Assembly: GCF_023953965.1 (NCBI RefSeq)
Contig: NZ_JAMLIX010000001.1
Coordinates: 434,001-498,000 of the forward strand
DNA length: 64,000 bases
Direction of reading: 5' to 3'
Source of the DNA: Bosea sp. (in: a-proteobacteria)
GTDB lineage: Bacteria; Pseudomonadota; Alphaproteobacteria; Rhizobiales; Beijerinckiaceae
The position numbers and the translations under genes are program-made. Positions 1 through 8,087 of this stretch are shown here, in pieces. Each line of letters starts with the position of its first letter. The stretch's first letter is position 1. The notes under the pieces are model-generated. The model was given only the letters and a program-made list of their open reading frames with translations, did no database searches and was not told the origin of the DNA.

Positions 1-903
1 CGCGTCGGACAGATCCTGCTTGCGGCGGGCGAGCCTGACGCGATCGAGCGCCATGTCGTCCTGGTGGTCAGGCTGCCGCGCGTCCTGACCGCCCTGTTCG
101 CCGGCGCCGGACTCGCTCTCTGCGGAGCGGCGCTGCAAGGCGTGTTCCGAAACCCGCTCGTCGGTCCGCACATCATCGGGGTCTCGACCGGAGCGGCCTT
201 CGGCGGCACGCTCGCGATCCTGCTGAGCGAGTCGCGCGGCCTCCTGCTGATGCTGGCCTTTGTCTTCGGCATGCTGGCGCTGCTGATGGTCTACGCGCTG
301 AGCGCGGTCGTGGCCCGGCGCAACATGCTGGTCCTGGTGCTCGCCGGCGTCGTGGTCAGCGGCTTCTTCGGGGCGCTGGTGAGCCTGGCGCAATATCTCG
401 CCGATGCCGAGGAGAAGCTGCCGCGCATCGTGTTCTGGCTGCTCGGCTCCTTCGCCACGGCCGACTACGCCAGGCTCGCGCTGATGCTGGGGCCGCTCGT
501 ACCGGGTGCCGCGCTCATCCTGCTGCTGCGCTGGCGCATCAACATCCTCTCGCTGGGCGATGAGGAGGCGCAGGCACTCGGCGTGCGGGCCGGGCCGACG
601 CGCTGGCTGGTGCTCGCGCTGATCGGCCTGATCGTCTCGGCGCAGGTCGCGGTCAGCGGCGTGATCGGCTGGATCGGGCTCGTCGTGCCGCATCTGGCGC
701 GGATGCTGGTCGGCCCCGACCACCGCGCCCTGCTGCCGGGCGCCATGCTGGCCGGCGGCCTCTTCATGGTGCTGGTCGACGATGTCGCGCGCACGCTGAG
801 CCAGAGCGAGATCCCGCTCGGCATCCTGACGGCGCTGATCGGCGCGCCGATCTTCGCGCTTGTCTTCCTGCGCACCGGCGGTGAGGGGCGCGGCCATGGC
901 TGA
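1..903 (+). CDS. FecCD-family ABC permease, 5' end cut by window
   Basis: The frame is open from base 1, so the gene starts upstream of the window; 300 codons are visible. The protein is almost entirely hydrophobic helices and carries FecCD/BtuC hallmarks: an N-terminal LPRVLTALFAGAGLALCGAALQ-like segment, the FRNPLVGPHIIG loop, and a C-terminal SGVIGWIGLVVPHLARML block followed by EIPLGILTALIGAPIF. Such permeases form the inner-membrane channel for siderophores, haem, cobalamin or molybdate/tungstate. The ATPase start overlaps its stop by 8 bases, so the two are translationally coupled. It is a paralogue of the permease at 3487-4467. The substrate cannot be told from sequence. Confidence 0.9.
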   Translation, partial: RVGQILLAAGEPDAIERHVVLVVRLPRVLTALFAGAGLALCGAALQGVFRNPLVGPHIIGVSTGAAFGGTLAILLSESRGLLLMLAFVFGMLALLMVYALSAVVARRNMLVLVLAGVVVSGFFGALVSLAQYLADAEEKLPRIVFWLLGSFATADYARLALMLGPLVPGAALILLLRWRINILSLGDEEAQALGVRAGPTRWLVLALIGLIVSAQVAVSGVIGWIGLVVPHLARMLVGPDHRALLPGAMLAGGLFMVLVDDVARTLSQSEIPLGILTALIGAPIFALVFLRTGGEGRGHG

Positions 904-1702
904 GCATCGCATTCGGACGATCAAGGCCGGCCATTCCTATGACGGCCAGCGCTGGCAGTTTCGCGACCTCGACCTGACCGTCTCGTCGGGAGAGATCGTC
1001 GCGGTGCTCGGCCCCAACGGGCGCGGCAAGTCGACGCTGCTGAGGGCGGTGGCGGGCCTGATCCGGCCGAGCACCGGCAGCGTCGAGGCGCGAGGCGATG
1101 TCGGCTTCGTGCCGCAGGCGTTCCTGCCGGCCTTCTCCTACAGCGCCTTCGACATCGTGCTGATGGGCCGCACGCGACACATCCCGCTGCTGCGCACGCC
1201 AGGCCGGCGCGACCGCGAGATCGCCTCTGCCTGCCTCGCCGAGCTCGACATCGGCCGATTGGCCGAGCGCTCGTTCACATCGCTCTCGGGCGGCGAGCGC
1301 CAGCTCGTCCTGATCGCCCAGGCGCTTGCCGGCGAGACGCCGGTCCTGCTGCTCGACGAGCCGGCGGCGGCGCTCGATCTGCATCATCAGGACGAGGTGA
1401 TCGCCCTGATCCGCAAGATCGCCGACGAGCGGCAGCTCGCGGTGCTGTTCACCACGCACCATCCCGACCATGCGCTCGCGATCGCCGACAGGGTGCTGCT
1501 GATGCGTGACGACGAGCGGCATCTGATCGGCCCCACCGCCGAGACCATGACGGAGGCCCATCTCGCCGATCTCTACAAGGTGCCGGTGCGCCTGCTGCGC
1601 TTCACCGCCGAGGGCCGGGAGCTGACCGCCTTCGCCCCGGTCTTCCGCAGCCAGGTCGCGCGCGGTGCCGAAACCGCGCCGGGAGGCCGCCGTGCCGAAT
1701 GA
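896..1702 (+). CDS. ABC transporter ATPase, FepC/BtuD type
   Basis: This 268-residue protein is the ATP-binding subunit of the surrounding FecCD importer. It shows Walker A GPNGRGKST, the signature LSGGERQLVLIAQAL, Walker B VLLLDEPAAALDL, and an H-loop in TTHHPDHAL. The ATG at 896 was chosen because it overlaps the upstream permease by 8 bases and leaves the usual short N-terminus (MAEHRIRT) before the first beta strand; an earlier in-frame start would lie well inside the permease. It is the only ATPase gene seen in this operon, so it presumably serves both permease genes. Confidence 0.92.
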   Translation: MAEHRIRTIKAGHSYDGQRWQFRDLDLTVSSGEIVAVLGPNGRGKSTLLRAVAGLIRPSTGSVEARGDVGFVPQAFLPAFSYSAFDIVLMGRTRHIPLLRTPGRRDREIASACLAELDIGRLAERSFTSLSGGERQLVLIAQALAGETPVLLLDEPAAALDLHHQDEVIALIRKIADERQLAVLFTTHHPDHALAIADRVLLMRDDERHLIGPTAETMTEAHLADLYKVPVRLLRFTAEGRELTAFAPVFRSQVARGAETAPGGRRAE

Positions 1703-2447
1703 GCCTGTCACGCTCCATGCGGCCGGCAGCCTGCGCCGCGCCTTCGGCGAGTTGCTGCCCCTGTTCGAGCAGGCCCATGCGGTGCGGGTCGAGGCGCTGT
1801 TCGGTCCGGCCGGCCTGCTGCGCCGGCGCATCGAGGCCGGGGAAGGCGCGCAGGTCTTCGCCTCGGCGAATATGGAGCATCCCCGCCGCCTGTTCGAAGC
1901 CGGGCGGTACGGCGAGCCGGTCTGCTTTGCCCGCAACGAGATCTGCGCGCTCGTTCGCCGCGATCTCGCGATCGGCCCGGCCGGGCTGGTCGACGCCATG
2001 CTCGATCCGGAGCTGGTGCTGGCGACGTCGACGCCGGGCGCCGACCCTTCGGGGGACTATGCCGAGCTGGTCTTCGCGCGGATCGACCATCTGCGGCCCG
2101 GCGCCGGAGCCGCGCTCGCGGCCAGGGCAAGGCGGCTCCTCGGCGGCGGCTTCACCTCCGAAGTGCCGGTGGGGCAAGCGCCGAGCGCTTGGCTGATCGA
2201 GACGGGGCAGGCCGATATCGTCCTGGGCTATCGCTCCGGCACGCTGGGACTCGACGCTGCGGGCCCATGTGCGGTCGTGACGCTGCCCCGGGACTGCGCC
2301 GTCACCGCGAGCTACGGCCTGGCTGTGGCGCGCACCGCGACGCGAGCCGGCCATGATCTTGCAGCCTTGCTCCTAAGCGGCGAGGCTCGGGACGTGCTGC
2401 TCCGAAACGGCTTTATGGCACCCCATGACAAGAAAGGTGAGCGATGA
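1692..2447 (+). CDS. ModA-like solute-binding protein without signal peptide
   Basis: The protein (251 residues) has the type II periplasmic-binding fold of molybdate-binding ModA: an early TLHAAGSLRRAFGEL segment (the ModA AASSL-type oxyanion loop), then GPAGLLRRRIEAG, and ADIVLGYRSG near the C-terminal lobe. A GTG at 1692 is preceded by GGGAGG at 1681-1686 with good spacing; a GTG at 1665 would add nine polar residues. Neither start gives a hydrophobic signal sequence, so the product is predicted to be cytoplasmic, unlike normal ModA. It sits between the ATPase and the exported binding protein (overlap 11 bases and 4 bases), so it is clearly part of the operon. A role in oxyanion sensing, delivery or storage is inference. 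Confidence 0.75.
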   Translation: MPNEPVTLHAAGSLRRAFGELLPLFEQAHAVRVEALFGPAGLLRRRIEAGEGAQVFASANMEHPRRLFEAGRYGEPVCFARNEICALVRRDLAIGPAGLVDAMLDPELVLATSTPGADPSGDYAELVFARIDHLRPGAGAALAARARRLLGGGFTSEVPVGQAPSAWLIETGQADIVLGYRSGTLGLDAAGPCAVVTLPRDCAVTASYGLAVARTATRAGHDLAALLLSGEARDVLLRNGFMAPHDKKGER

Positions 2448-3478
2448 GGCGGCTGCTTGTCCCGGTTTCGGCGGTGCTGCTGCTCTGGCTCGGCTGCGCG
2501 ACCCATGCCTTCGCCCGCCCGGTCACGGATTCGGCCGGGCGCGTCGTCGAGGTGCCGGATAGGGTAGTGCGCGTCTTCGCGGCCGGGCCGCCGGCATCGA
2601 CGCTCCTCTATGTCGTGGCGCCCGACAAGATGATCGGCTGGGTCAGGGCGCCGCGCACCGAGGAAAAGCCCTTCCTGCTGCCGGCGACGCGCCACCTGCC
2701 CGAGCTCGGCCGCCTGACAGGCCGCGGCAATACGCTGAGCCTGGAGCGGCTGCTGGCCGAGAAGCCCGATCTGATCATCGATTTCGGCACGCTCAACGAC
2801 ACCTACCGCTCGCTCGCCGATCGGGTGCAGGCCCAGACCGGCATTCCCTATCTCCTGATCGACGGCCGCTTCGCCAACACGCCGGCGGCGTTGCGGTTGC
2901 TCGGCCGGGTGCTCGGCGTGGAAGCACGCGGCGAGGCGCTGGCGCAGGAGGCCGAGCGCATCTTCGCGGCGGTCGACGCGACCCTGGCGAATATCCCCTC
3001 GGCCGAGCGACCGAAGGTCTATCTCGCGCGCGGCCCGGACGGGTTCGAAAGCGGCACGCGCGGCTCGATCAACACGGAGATGATCGAGCGCGTCGGCGCG
3101 ATCAACCCGGTCGAGGGCCTGCGCGAAAGCGGCGGGCTGGTCCGGGTCGGCGCGGAGCGGCTGCTCGTCTTCGCTCCCGATGCGATCGTCACGCTCGATG
3201 CCGCGCTGCGCGACAGCCTGGCCACGCGCCCGCCCTGGTCGGAACTCGCCGCGGTGAAGGCCGGCCGAATCTTCGTCGCGCCGGCCTTGCCCTTCGGTTT
3301 CATCGATTCCCCGCCATCGGCAAACCGGCTGATCGGGTTGAGCTGGCTCATGCACAAGCTCTATCCCGGCAAGGTCGCGGGCGATCTTCGCGCCGAGGTC
3401 GCGGCCTTCTACCGGCTGTTCTATCAGGTCGAGATCGACGGTGCGGCGCTCGATCGGCTGCTCGGCGGCACGCCCTGA
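2444..3478 (+). CDS. periplasmic binding protein, FecB/BtuF (TroA-like) family
   Basis: This 344-residue protein has a Sec signal peptide in residues 1-25 (MRRLLVPVSAVLLLWLG..AFA) with no lipobox. The mature part begins with RPVTDSAGRVVEVPDRVVRV, the classic opening of FecB/BtuF binding proteins, and contains EKPDLIIDFG and a helical backbone between lobes. It should deliver the ligand to the FecCD permeases. The start overlaps the ModA-like gene by four bases (ATGA). The lack of Met/His-rich metal sites and the ModA-like neighbour suggest an oxyanion such as molybdate or tungstate, or a metal chelate; this is not settled by sequence. Confidence 0.85.
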   Translation: MRRLLVPVSAVLLLWLGCATHAFARPVTDSAGRVVEVPDRVVRVFAAGPPASTLLYVVAPDKMIGWVRAPRTEEKPFLLPATRHLPELGRLTGRGNTLSLERLLAEKPDLIIDFGTLNDTYRSLADRVQAQTGIPYLLIDGRFANTPAALRLLGRVLGVEARGEALAQEAERIFAAVDATLANIPSAERPKVYLARGPDGFESGTRGSINTEMIERVGAINPVEGLRESGGLVRVGAERLLVFAPDAIVTLDAALRDSLATRPPWSELAAVKAGRIFVAPALPFGFIDSPPSANRLIGLSWLMHKLYPGKVAGDLRAEVAAFYRLFYQVEIDGAALDRLLGGTP

Positions 3479-3486
3479 CCCGCGCG

Positions 3487-4467
3487 ATGCATCGCTCCGT
3501 CCTGCCGGCGCTCGTCCTGATCCTTGCCGGGGCCGTCGTCATCGCCTGCGGCGTCGGCCCCTATCCGCTTGCGCCCGGGAAGGTGCTGGCCCTGCTGGTG
3601 GGAGCGGAGACGGACCCGGCGGCCGCACGTGTCGTCTTCGACATCCGCCTGCCGCGCGTGCTGGCGGCCCTGCTCGTCGGCGCGGCGCTTTCCGCCGCCG
3701 GCAGCGCCTATCAGAGCCTGTTCCGCAATCCGCTCGTCTCGCCGGACATTCTCGGCGTCTCCAGTGGCGCCGGGCTCGGCGCAGTGCTCGGCATCCTGCT
3801 CGGCCTGCCCGTCCTCGCCGTACAATTGCTCGGCTTCGCCGGCGGCATCGCGACGGTGCTCCTCGTCGCCCTGCTGGCCCGCGCGCTCCGTGGCGGCGCC
3901 GATATGCTGGTTCTCGTGCTATCCGGCATCGTCGTGGGCGCGCTGGCCGGCGCGGCGATCGCGCTGGTCAAGGTCCTGGCCGATCCTTACGAGCAACTGC
4001 CCGCCATCACCTTCTGGCTGCTCGGCTCGCTTTCGGGAATCCAGCGCGGCGACGTCCTGGCGGCGGCGCCGGTCGTTCTGATCGGGCTTGCTCCGCTCGT
4101 CCTGCTGCGCTGGCGCATCGGCGTGCTCGGCCTCGGCGAGGAGGAGGCGAGGGCGCTCGGCATCGACACGGTCTGGCTGCGCGGCATCGTCATCACCGCC
4201 GCGACCTTGATCACTGCCGCGGCGGTCGCGATCTCCGGTGTCGTCGGCTGGGTCGGGCTGATGGTGCCGCATATGGCCCGCATGATCGCCGGCCCGCGTT
4301 TCGACAGGCTCCTGCCCGTGGCGGTTCTCCTCGGAGGCAGCTTCATGGTCGCGGTCGACACGATCGCTCGCAGCGGAGCCCGGATCGAAATCCCGCTCGG
4401 CGTGCTGACGGCCCTGATCGGCGGACCGGTCTTCGTCTGGCTGCTGGTGCGAGGGCGGCCAGGCTGA
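3487..4467 (+). CDS. FecCD-family ABC permease
   Basis: A full-length FecCD permease of 326 residues with about ten predicted membrane helices. Conserved blocks include FDIRLPRVLAALLVGAALSAAG, the FRNPLVSPDILG loop, GVVGWVGLMVPHMARMI and IEIPLGVLTALIGGPVF, all paralleling the permease that opens the window. It begins 8 bases after the binding-protein stop and ends the operon. Two different FecCD permease genes beside one ATPase suggest either a heterodimeric channel or two importers sharing one ATPase. The next feature downstream is a palindromic repeat that may affect mRNA 3' end stability. Confidence 0.92.
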   Translation: MHRSVLPALVLILAGAVVIACGVGPYPLAPGKVLALLVGAETDPAAARVVFDIRLPRVLAALLVGAALSAAGSAYQSLFRNPLVSPDILGVSSGAGLGAVLGILLGLPVLAVQLLGFAGGIATVLLVALLARALRGGADMLVLVLSGIVVGALAGAAIALVKVLADPYEQLPAITFWLLGSLSGIQRGDVLAAAPVVLIGLAPLVLLRWRIGVLGLGEEEARALGIDTVWLRGIVITAATLITAAAVAISGVVGWVGLMVPHMARMIAGPRFDRLLPVAVLLGGSFMVAVDTIARSGARIEIPLGVLTALIGGPVFVWLLVRGRPG

Positions 4468-4494
4468 GCACGCTACGCAGGTTCGTCCGCGCCA

Positions 4495-4600
4495 CTAGAG
4501 CAATTCCGCAATTCCCCGAATCGCGGAATTGCTACAAGTCTTTGTTTTATCGCATTTTCCTCACGCGAACCGGGGTCCACTTCGCTCGAAAATGCTCTAG
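4495..4600. repeat. interspersed palindromic element, copy A (106 bp)
   Basis: Bounded by CTAGAGCA at the left and TGCTCTAG at the right, with an internal inverted repeat CAATTCCGC / GCGGAATTG. It matches the 106-bp element at 15103-15208 over its whole length with the same ends and the same inner sequence around ACGCGAACCGG..CCACTTCGCTCGAAAATGCT. The type resembles rhizobial intergenic mosaic or palindromic repeats. It lies just after an operon end. Confidence 0.85.
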
Positions 4601-4839
4601 CTGACGCTGGAATGCTGCCTAAAACCGAGCCAGCTCTCTTCCAAGTTCGCCTAATACCAACGGCCCTCATGATTGACCGATTTTGGCCCATTTTCGGGTG
4701 GAGCGCGCCCCTTGAGGCGGACATGGTGACGGCCAGCAATTGACCGGGGAGCCGGGCTTTCGAAGGATGGAAGCCCATGTCCCGTCACCGTTCCCACACA
4801 GTTCGAGCGCGAAGTGAAACCCGGAAACCGCAAACTGCG

Positions 4840-4914
<75 letters not shown>

Positions 4915-5061
4915 ATATGTGGCGCCTTCTAGAACGCCGAGGAGACGCACGCAACCGCGAAGCCGCCTTGTCCGCTCCCGCCCGGAAGAATTCCTCCGCA
5001 ACCTCTAAACAGCCTGTTGCGCCGGAGCCGCGCGCTGGCTATAAGCCGCCCACCAGCGGAT

Positions 5062-5138
5062 CGGAGTGTGGCTCAGCCTGGTAGAGCACCTCGTTCGGGA
5101 CGAGGGGGTCGCAGGTTCAAATCCTGCCACTCCGACCA
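5062..5138 (+). tRNA. tRNA-Pro (CGG)
   Basis: A 77-nt tRNA including encoded CCA. The acceptor stem is CGGAGTG / CACTCCG, the D-arm is GCTCAGCCTGGTAGAGC, the anticodon loop is TTCGGGA (anticodon CGG), and the T-arm is CAGGTTCAAATCCTG. It lies opposite in orientation to the tRNA-Gln 147 bases upstream. Confidence 0.95.
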
Positions 5139-5322
5139 TTGGATCTCCTTGTCATCGGCATCCAGAATCCGTCGCGATCACGCGCGACACCGGCTGCGCG
5201 AAGGCGGTCTCCTGCGTCGTGAAGCCTGTTCCTCGTCTCCAACCTTTCGTCGGCACCCTATGCTGCATGCCGCAGGCTGAGATCTGTTGCCGGCGTGCCC
5301 GAAGCGCCGCTACAAGGCGGGA

Positions 5323-6207
5323 ATGGATACGCGCTTCCTCGAAAGCTTCACGACCGTTGTCGAAAGCGGCTCGCTGGCGGAGGCCGCGCGGCGCCTGAAC
5401 CTGACGCCGGCCGCATTGGCGCAGCGCATCCGGGCCCTCGAGCGGGAACTCGGCGTCCACCTCCTCGCCCGCACCGGCCGCACCGTCAAGCCGACCGAAG
5501 CCGGTGCCGCCATCCTGCCGCGTTCGCGCCTGTTCCTGCGCGAAGTCCGCGACCTCAGGGCGCTGGCGGCGGGCGAAGACATCGCCGGCGAACTGAGGCT
5601 CGGCGCCATCTCGTCGGCTCTCACCGGCATTCTGCCGGACGTGCTGCAGGGGCTCTCGACACGTTACGAGAATCTCGACCTCTACGTCGTGCCCGGCACG
5701 TCCAAGAACCTCTATGCCGATATCCTGGGCGGCGACATCGACGCCGCCGTGGTGGTCGAGCCGCCCTTTCCATTGCCCAAGACCTGCGGCTGGCAGATGT
5801 TCCGCGAGGAGCCGCTCGTGCTGATCACCCCGGCCGCGATGGAGCGGACCGAGGTCAAGGACATCCTGCGGCGCGAGCCTTTCATCCGCTACGACCGCAA
5901 CCATTGGGGCGGGCGCTACAGCGACGCCTATCTGCGCAAGCTCCGCATCCGGCCGAAGGAGCGCTTCGAGCTCGACGCGCTCGACGCCATCGCCGTGCTG
6001 GTCGATCGCGGGCTCGGCGTCTCGCTGGTGCCGGACTGGTCGCCGCCCTGGCCGGAGGGGCTCGCCCTGAACAAACTGCGGCTGCCCGGCTCGGTTCTGG
6101 GCCGGCGCATCGGTTTGATCTGGCTCAGGAATTCGCCGCGCTCGCGGCTGATCCGGGCCTTCGTGGACGAGGTCCGCAGGACCGGCTGGGGTGACGGAAC
6201 GCGATGA
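5323..6207 (+). CDS. LysR-family transcriptional regulator
   Basis: This 294-residue protein has an N-terminal winged helix (residues 1-60: FLESFTTVVESGSLAEAARRLNLTPAALAQRIRALE) and a LysR substrate-binding domain. ATG 5323 was chosen because AAGGCGGGA precedes it and the family normally starts a few residues before the helix-turn-helix. Its stop overlaps the next start by four bases (ATGA), so regulator and amidohydrolase are cotranscribed. The probable targets are the neighbouring sugar-acid genes, with the inducer unknown. Confidence 0.92.
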   Translation: MDTRFLESFTTVVESGSLAEAARRLNLTPAALAQRIRALERELGVHLLARTGRTVKPTEAGAAILPRSRLFLREVRDLRALAAGEDIAGELRLGAISSALTGILPDVLQGLSTRYENLDLYVVPGTSKNLYADILGGDIDAAVVVEPPFPLPKTCGWQMFREEPLVLITPAAMERTEVKDILRREPFIRYDRNHWGGRYSDAYLRKLRIRPKERFELDALDAIAVLVDRGLGVSLVPDWSPPWPEGLALNKLRLPGSVLGRRIGLIWLRNSPRSRLIRAFVDEVRRTGWGDGTR

Positions 6208-7046
6208 CGATGCTGAAGGAAGCCAAGGCGGCGCAGGGGCTCGGGCCGGTCTGCGACTGTCACACGCATATCTACGGACCCTATGACCGCTTCCCGCTGC
6301 CGGCGGGCGACACCTCGCCGGAGCGGACGCTGGCCGATTATCGCGCGCTCTCGACCAGGCTCGGCATCGCCCGCACGGTCTTCGTCCAGCCGCTCGCCTA
6401 TCGCACCGACCACGGCGCCATGCTGGCGGCGATGGCCGAGGCCGGCGCAGATCATGCGCGCGGCATCGCCATCGTCGCACCCGATACGCCGGAGCAGGAG
6501 CTGCGCGCGCTGGCGGCGGCCGGCGTCAAGGGCCTGCGCATCATGACGACCGAACCCGGCGCGCTTGGCCTCGCCGATGCGCCGGCGATCGCGCGGCGTG
6601 TCGCGCCGCTGGGCTGGCACCTGCAGATCCAGGGCGATGGCCGCGACATCGCCAACTGGCCGGCGGTGATCGCAAAGCTGCCGACCGCGGTGGTCATCGA
6701 CCATCTCGGCCGCCTGCCGCTCGGCGGCGGCATCGACGGGCCCGCCTTCAGGGGGCTCATCGCCCTGCTCGGCACGGGCAAGGTCTGGCTCAAGCTCTCG
6801 GCGCTCTATTACGGCCTCGGCGACGGCAACGATTGGTCCGAAGTGGCGCTGCGCGTGCGCAGGCTCACCGAAGCGCGTGCCGACCGGCTGGTCTGGGGCC
6901 TGAACTGGCCGCATCCGCGCTTTGCCATCGGCAACAAGCCGGACGACGCGGCGCAGTTCGAGGAATTCCTCTCCTGGCTGCCGGACGAAGGCTTGCGCCG
7001 GCGCATCCTCGTCGAGAATCCGGCGCGGCTCTACGGCTTCGACTGA
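6204..7046 (+). CDS. amidohydrolase-superfamily lactonase (COG3618, LigI-like)
   Basis: A 280-residue TIM-barrel hydrolase. CDCHTHIYGPYDRFPL at residues 17-32 is the N-terminal metal-binding HxH strand of the COG3618 family, which includes 2-pyrone-4,6-dicarboxylate lactonase and sugar lactonases; VIDHLGRLP supplies another conserved His and WGLNWPHP near residue 235 matches the C-terminal signature. It probably hydrolyses a lactone made by the adjacent uronate dehydrogenase-like enzyme. That link is inference from context. It converges with and overlaps the dehydrogenase gene by 16 bases at their 3' ends. Confidence 0.8.
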   Translation: MTMLKEAKAAQGLGPVCDCHTHIYGPYDRFPLPAGDTSPERTLADYRALSTRLGIARTVFVQPLAYRTDHGAMLAAMAEAGADHARGIAIVAPDTPEQELRALAAAGVKGLRIMTTEPGALGLADAPAIARRVAPLGWHLQIQGDGRDIANWPAVIAKLPTAVVIDHLGRLPLGGGIDGPAFRGLIALLGTGKVWLKLSALYYGLGDGNDWSEVALRVRRLTEARADRLVWGLNWPHPRFAIGNKPDDAAQFEEFLSWLPDEGLRRRILVENPARLYGFD

Positions 7047-7870
7047 CGCTCGCGCCGCAAGCGGGCGCGGGCCGCCTCGTCGACGTAATCGTGCGAGGAG
7101 CGCACGCCGCCCTGGAAGAACAGGGCGGGATCGGCGGGGTCGAGCGCCGAGGCTGAGCCCGCGACCCGGCCCGCGAAATCCTCGGCATTGTCGCGCGGGC
7201 TAAAGCCGACATAGCCGGCCTTGCGATTGTCCCACCAGGAGCGGTCGTTGTCGGAGACGCCGTAGAGGGCCGTCCAGCCGAGATGCGGCGTCGTCAGGCA
7301 GCGCAGCACGAGCTGGTCGAGATCGGCGTAGCTGAGCCAGGTTGCGAGCGAGCGCTCGTCGTTCGGCTCGGCCAGCGCCGAGCCGATGCGCAGGCAGGCG
7401 CTCTCGATGCCGTATTTGTCCCAGTAATAGCGCGAGAGCGCCTCGCCGAAGCATTTGCTGACGCCGTAGAGGCTGTCCGGCCGCAAGGGCGCGTCGAGAT
7501 CGAGCGGCTCGCTGCGCGGATACATGCCGATCACGTGGTTGCTGCTGGCATAGACCACGCGCAGCACGCCCTGCCGGCGCGCCGCCTCGTAGAGATTGTA
7601 GGTGCCCGCGATGTTGACCTCCATCACGCTGCCCCAGTCGTTGCGGCTGAGCGAGCCGCCGAAATGGACGACCGCATCCATGCCGGCGACGAGCCGCTCG
7701 ACGCCGTCCGGGTCGCGCAGGTCGCAGGGCACGATCTCCTCGTTCTCCTGCGCCGCCTCGACCGGGGCGACGTCGGAGAGGCGCAGCTCGGCGAAGTTTT
7801 GGCGCAGGAGGGGGCGCAGCCGGCGGCCGAGCGCGCCCGCGGCACCGGTGAGCAGGATGGAGCGGAACAT
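7031..7870 (-). CDS. udh: uronate dehydrogenase-like NAD-dependent epimerase/dehydratase
   Basis: A 279-residue Rossmann SDR of the extended type. It has TGAAGALGRRLRP as the nucleotide-binding loop, VYASSNHVIGMYP and the catalytic YGVSK (Y-x-x-x-K) segment, and WWDNRKAGYVGF near the C-terminus. The SSNH and SLYGVSKCFGE blocks match the Agrobacterium uronate dehydrogenase pattern as I remember it. Such enzymes oxidise galacturonate or glucuronate to aldaro-lactones using NAD. The start at 7870 (MFRSILLTG) was chosen over an upstream Met because the family begins immediately before the glycine-rich loop. It is divergent from the ABC importer at 8088. Confidence 0.78.
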   Translation of the reverse strand: MFRSILLTGAAGALGRRLRPLLRQNFAELRLSDVAPVEAAQENEEIVPCDLRDPDGVERLVAGMDAVVHFGGSLSRNDWGSVMEVNIAGTYNLYEAARRQGVLRVVYASSNHVIGMYPRSEPLDLDAPLRPDSLYGVSKCFGEALSRYYWDKYGIESACLRIGSALAEPNDERSLATWLSYADLDQLVLRCLTTPHLGWTALYGVSDNDRSWWDNRKAGYVGFSPRDNAEDFAGRVAGSASALDPADPALFFQGGVRSSHDYVDEAARARLRRERQSKP

Positions 7871-7950
7871 GCCGGAGCCTCCTTGCGGCGGAAAAGCCCC
7901 GGATCGGGGCGCGCGCATCGGCAAACCTAGCGGAGGACACGTAGCACGGG

Positions 7951-7969
7951 ACATCACTTTTTATGATGT
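7951..7969. promoter_or_regulatory. inverted repeat in divergent promoter region
   Basis: ACATCA and TGATGT form a perfect 6-7-6 inverted repeat in an AT-rich patch inside the 217-bp space between udh and the importer. It is well placed to act as an operator for either promoter. The binding regulator is unknown. Confidence 0.45.
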
Positions 7970-8087
7970 TCAGAAGGTAGGCCAGCATAGGTTGACCGAT
8001 CGATTTCCGGCTCAGCATACTCCCCCTCGACATGACAAGGAGGTGGGGACGACGAGCCCCGCCCAGGCTCTTCAGGGGAGGCTTTCG

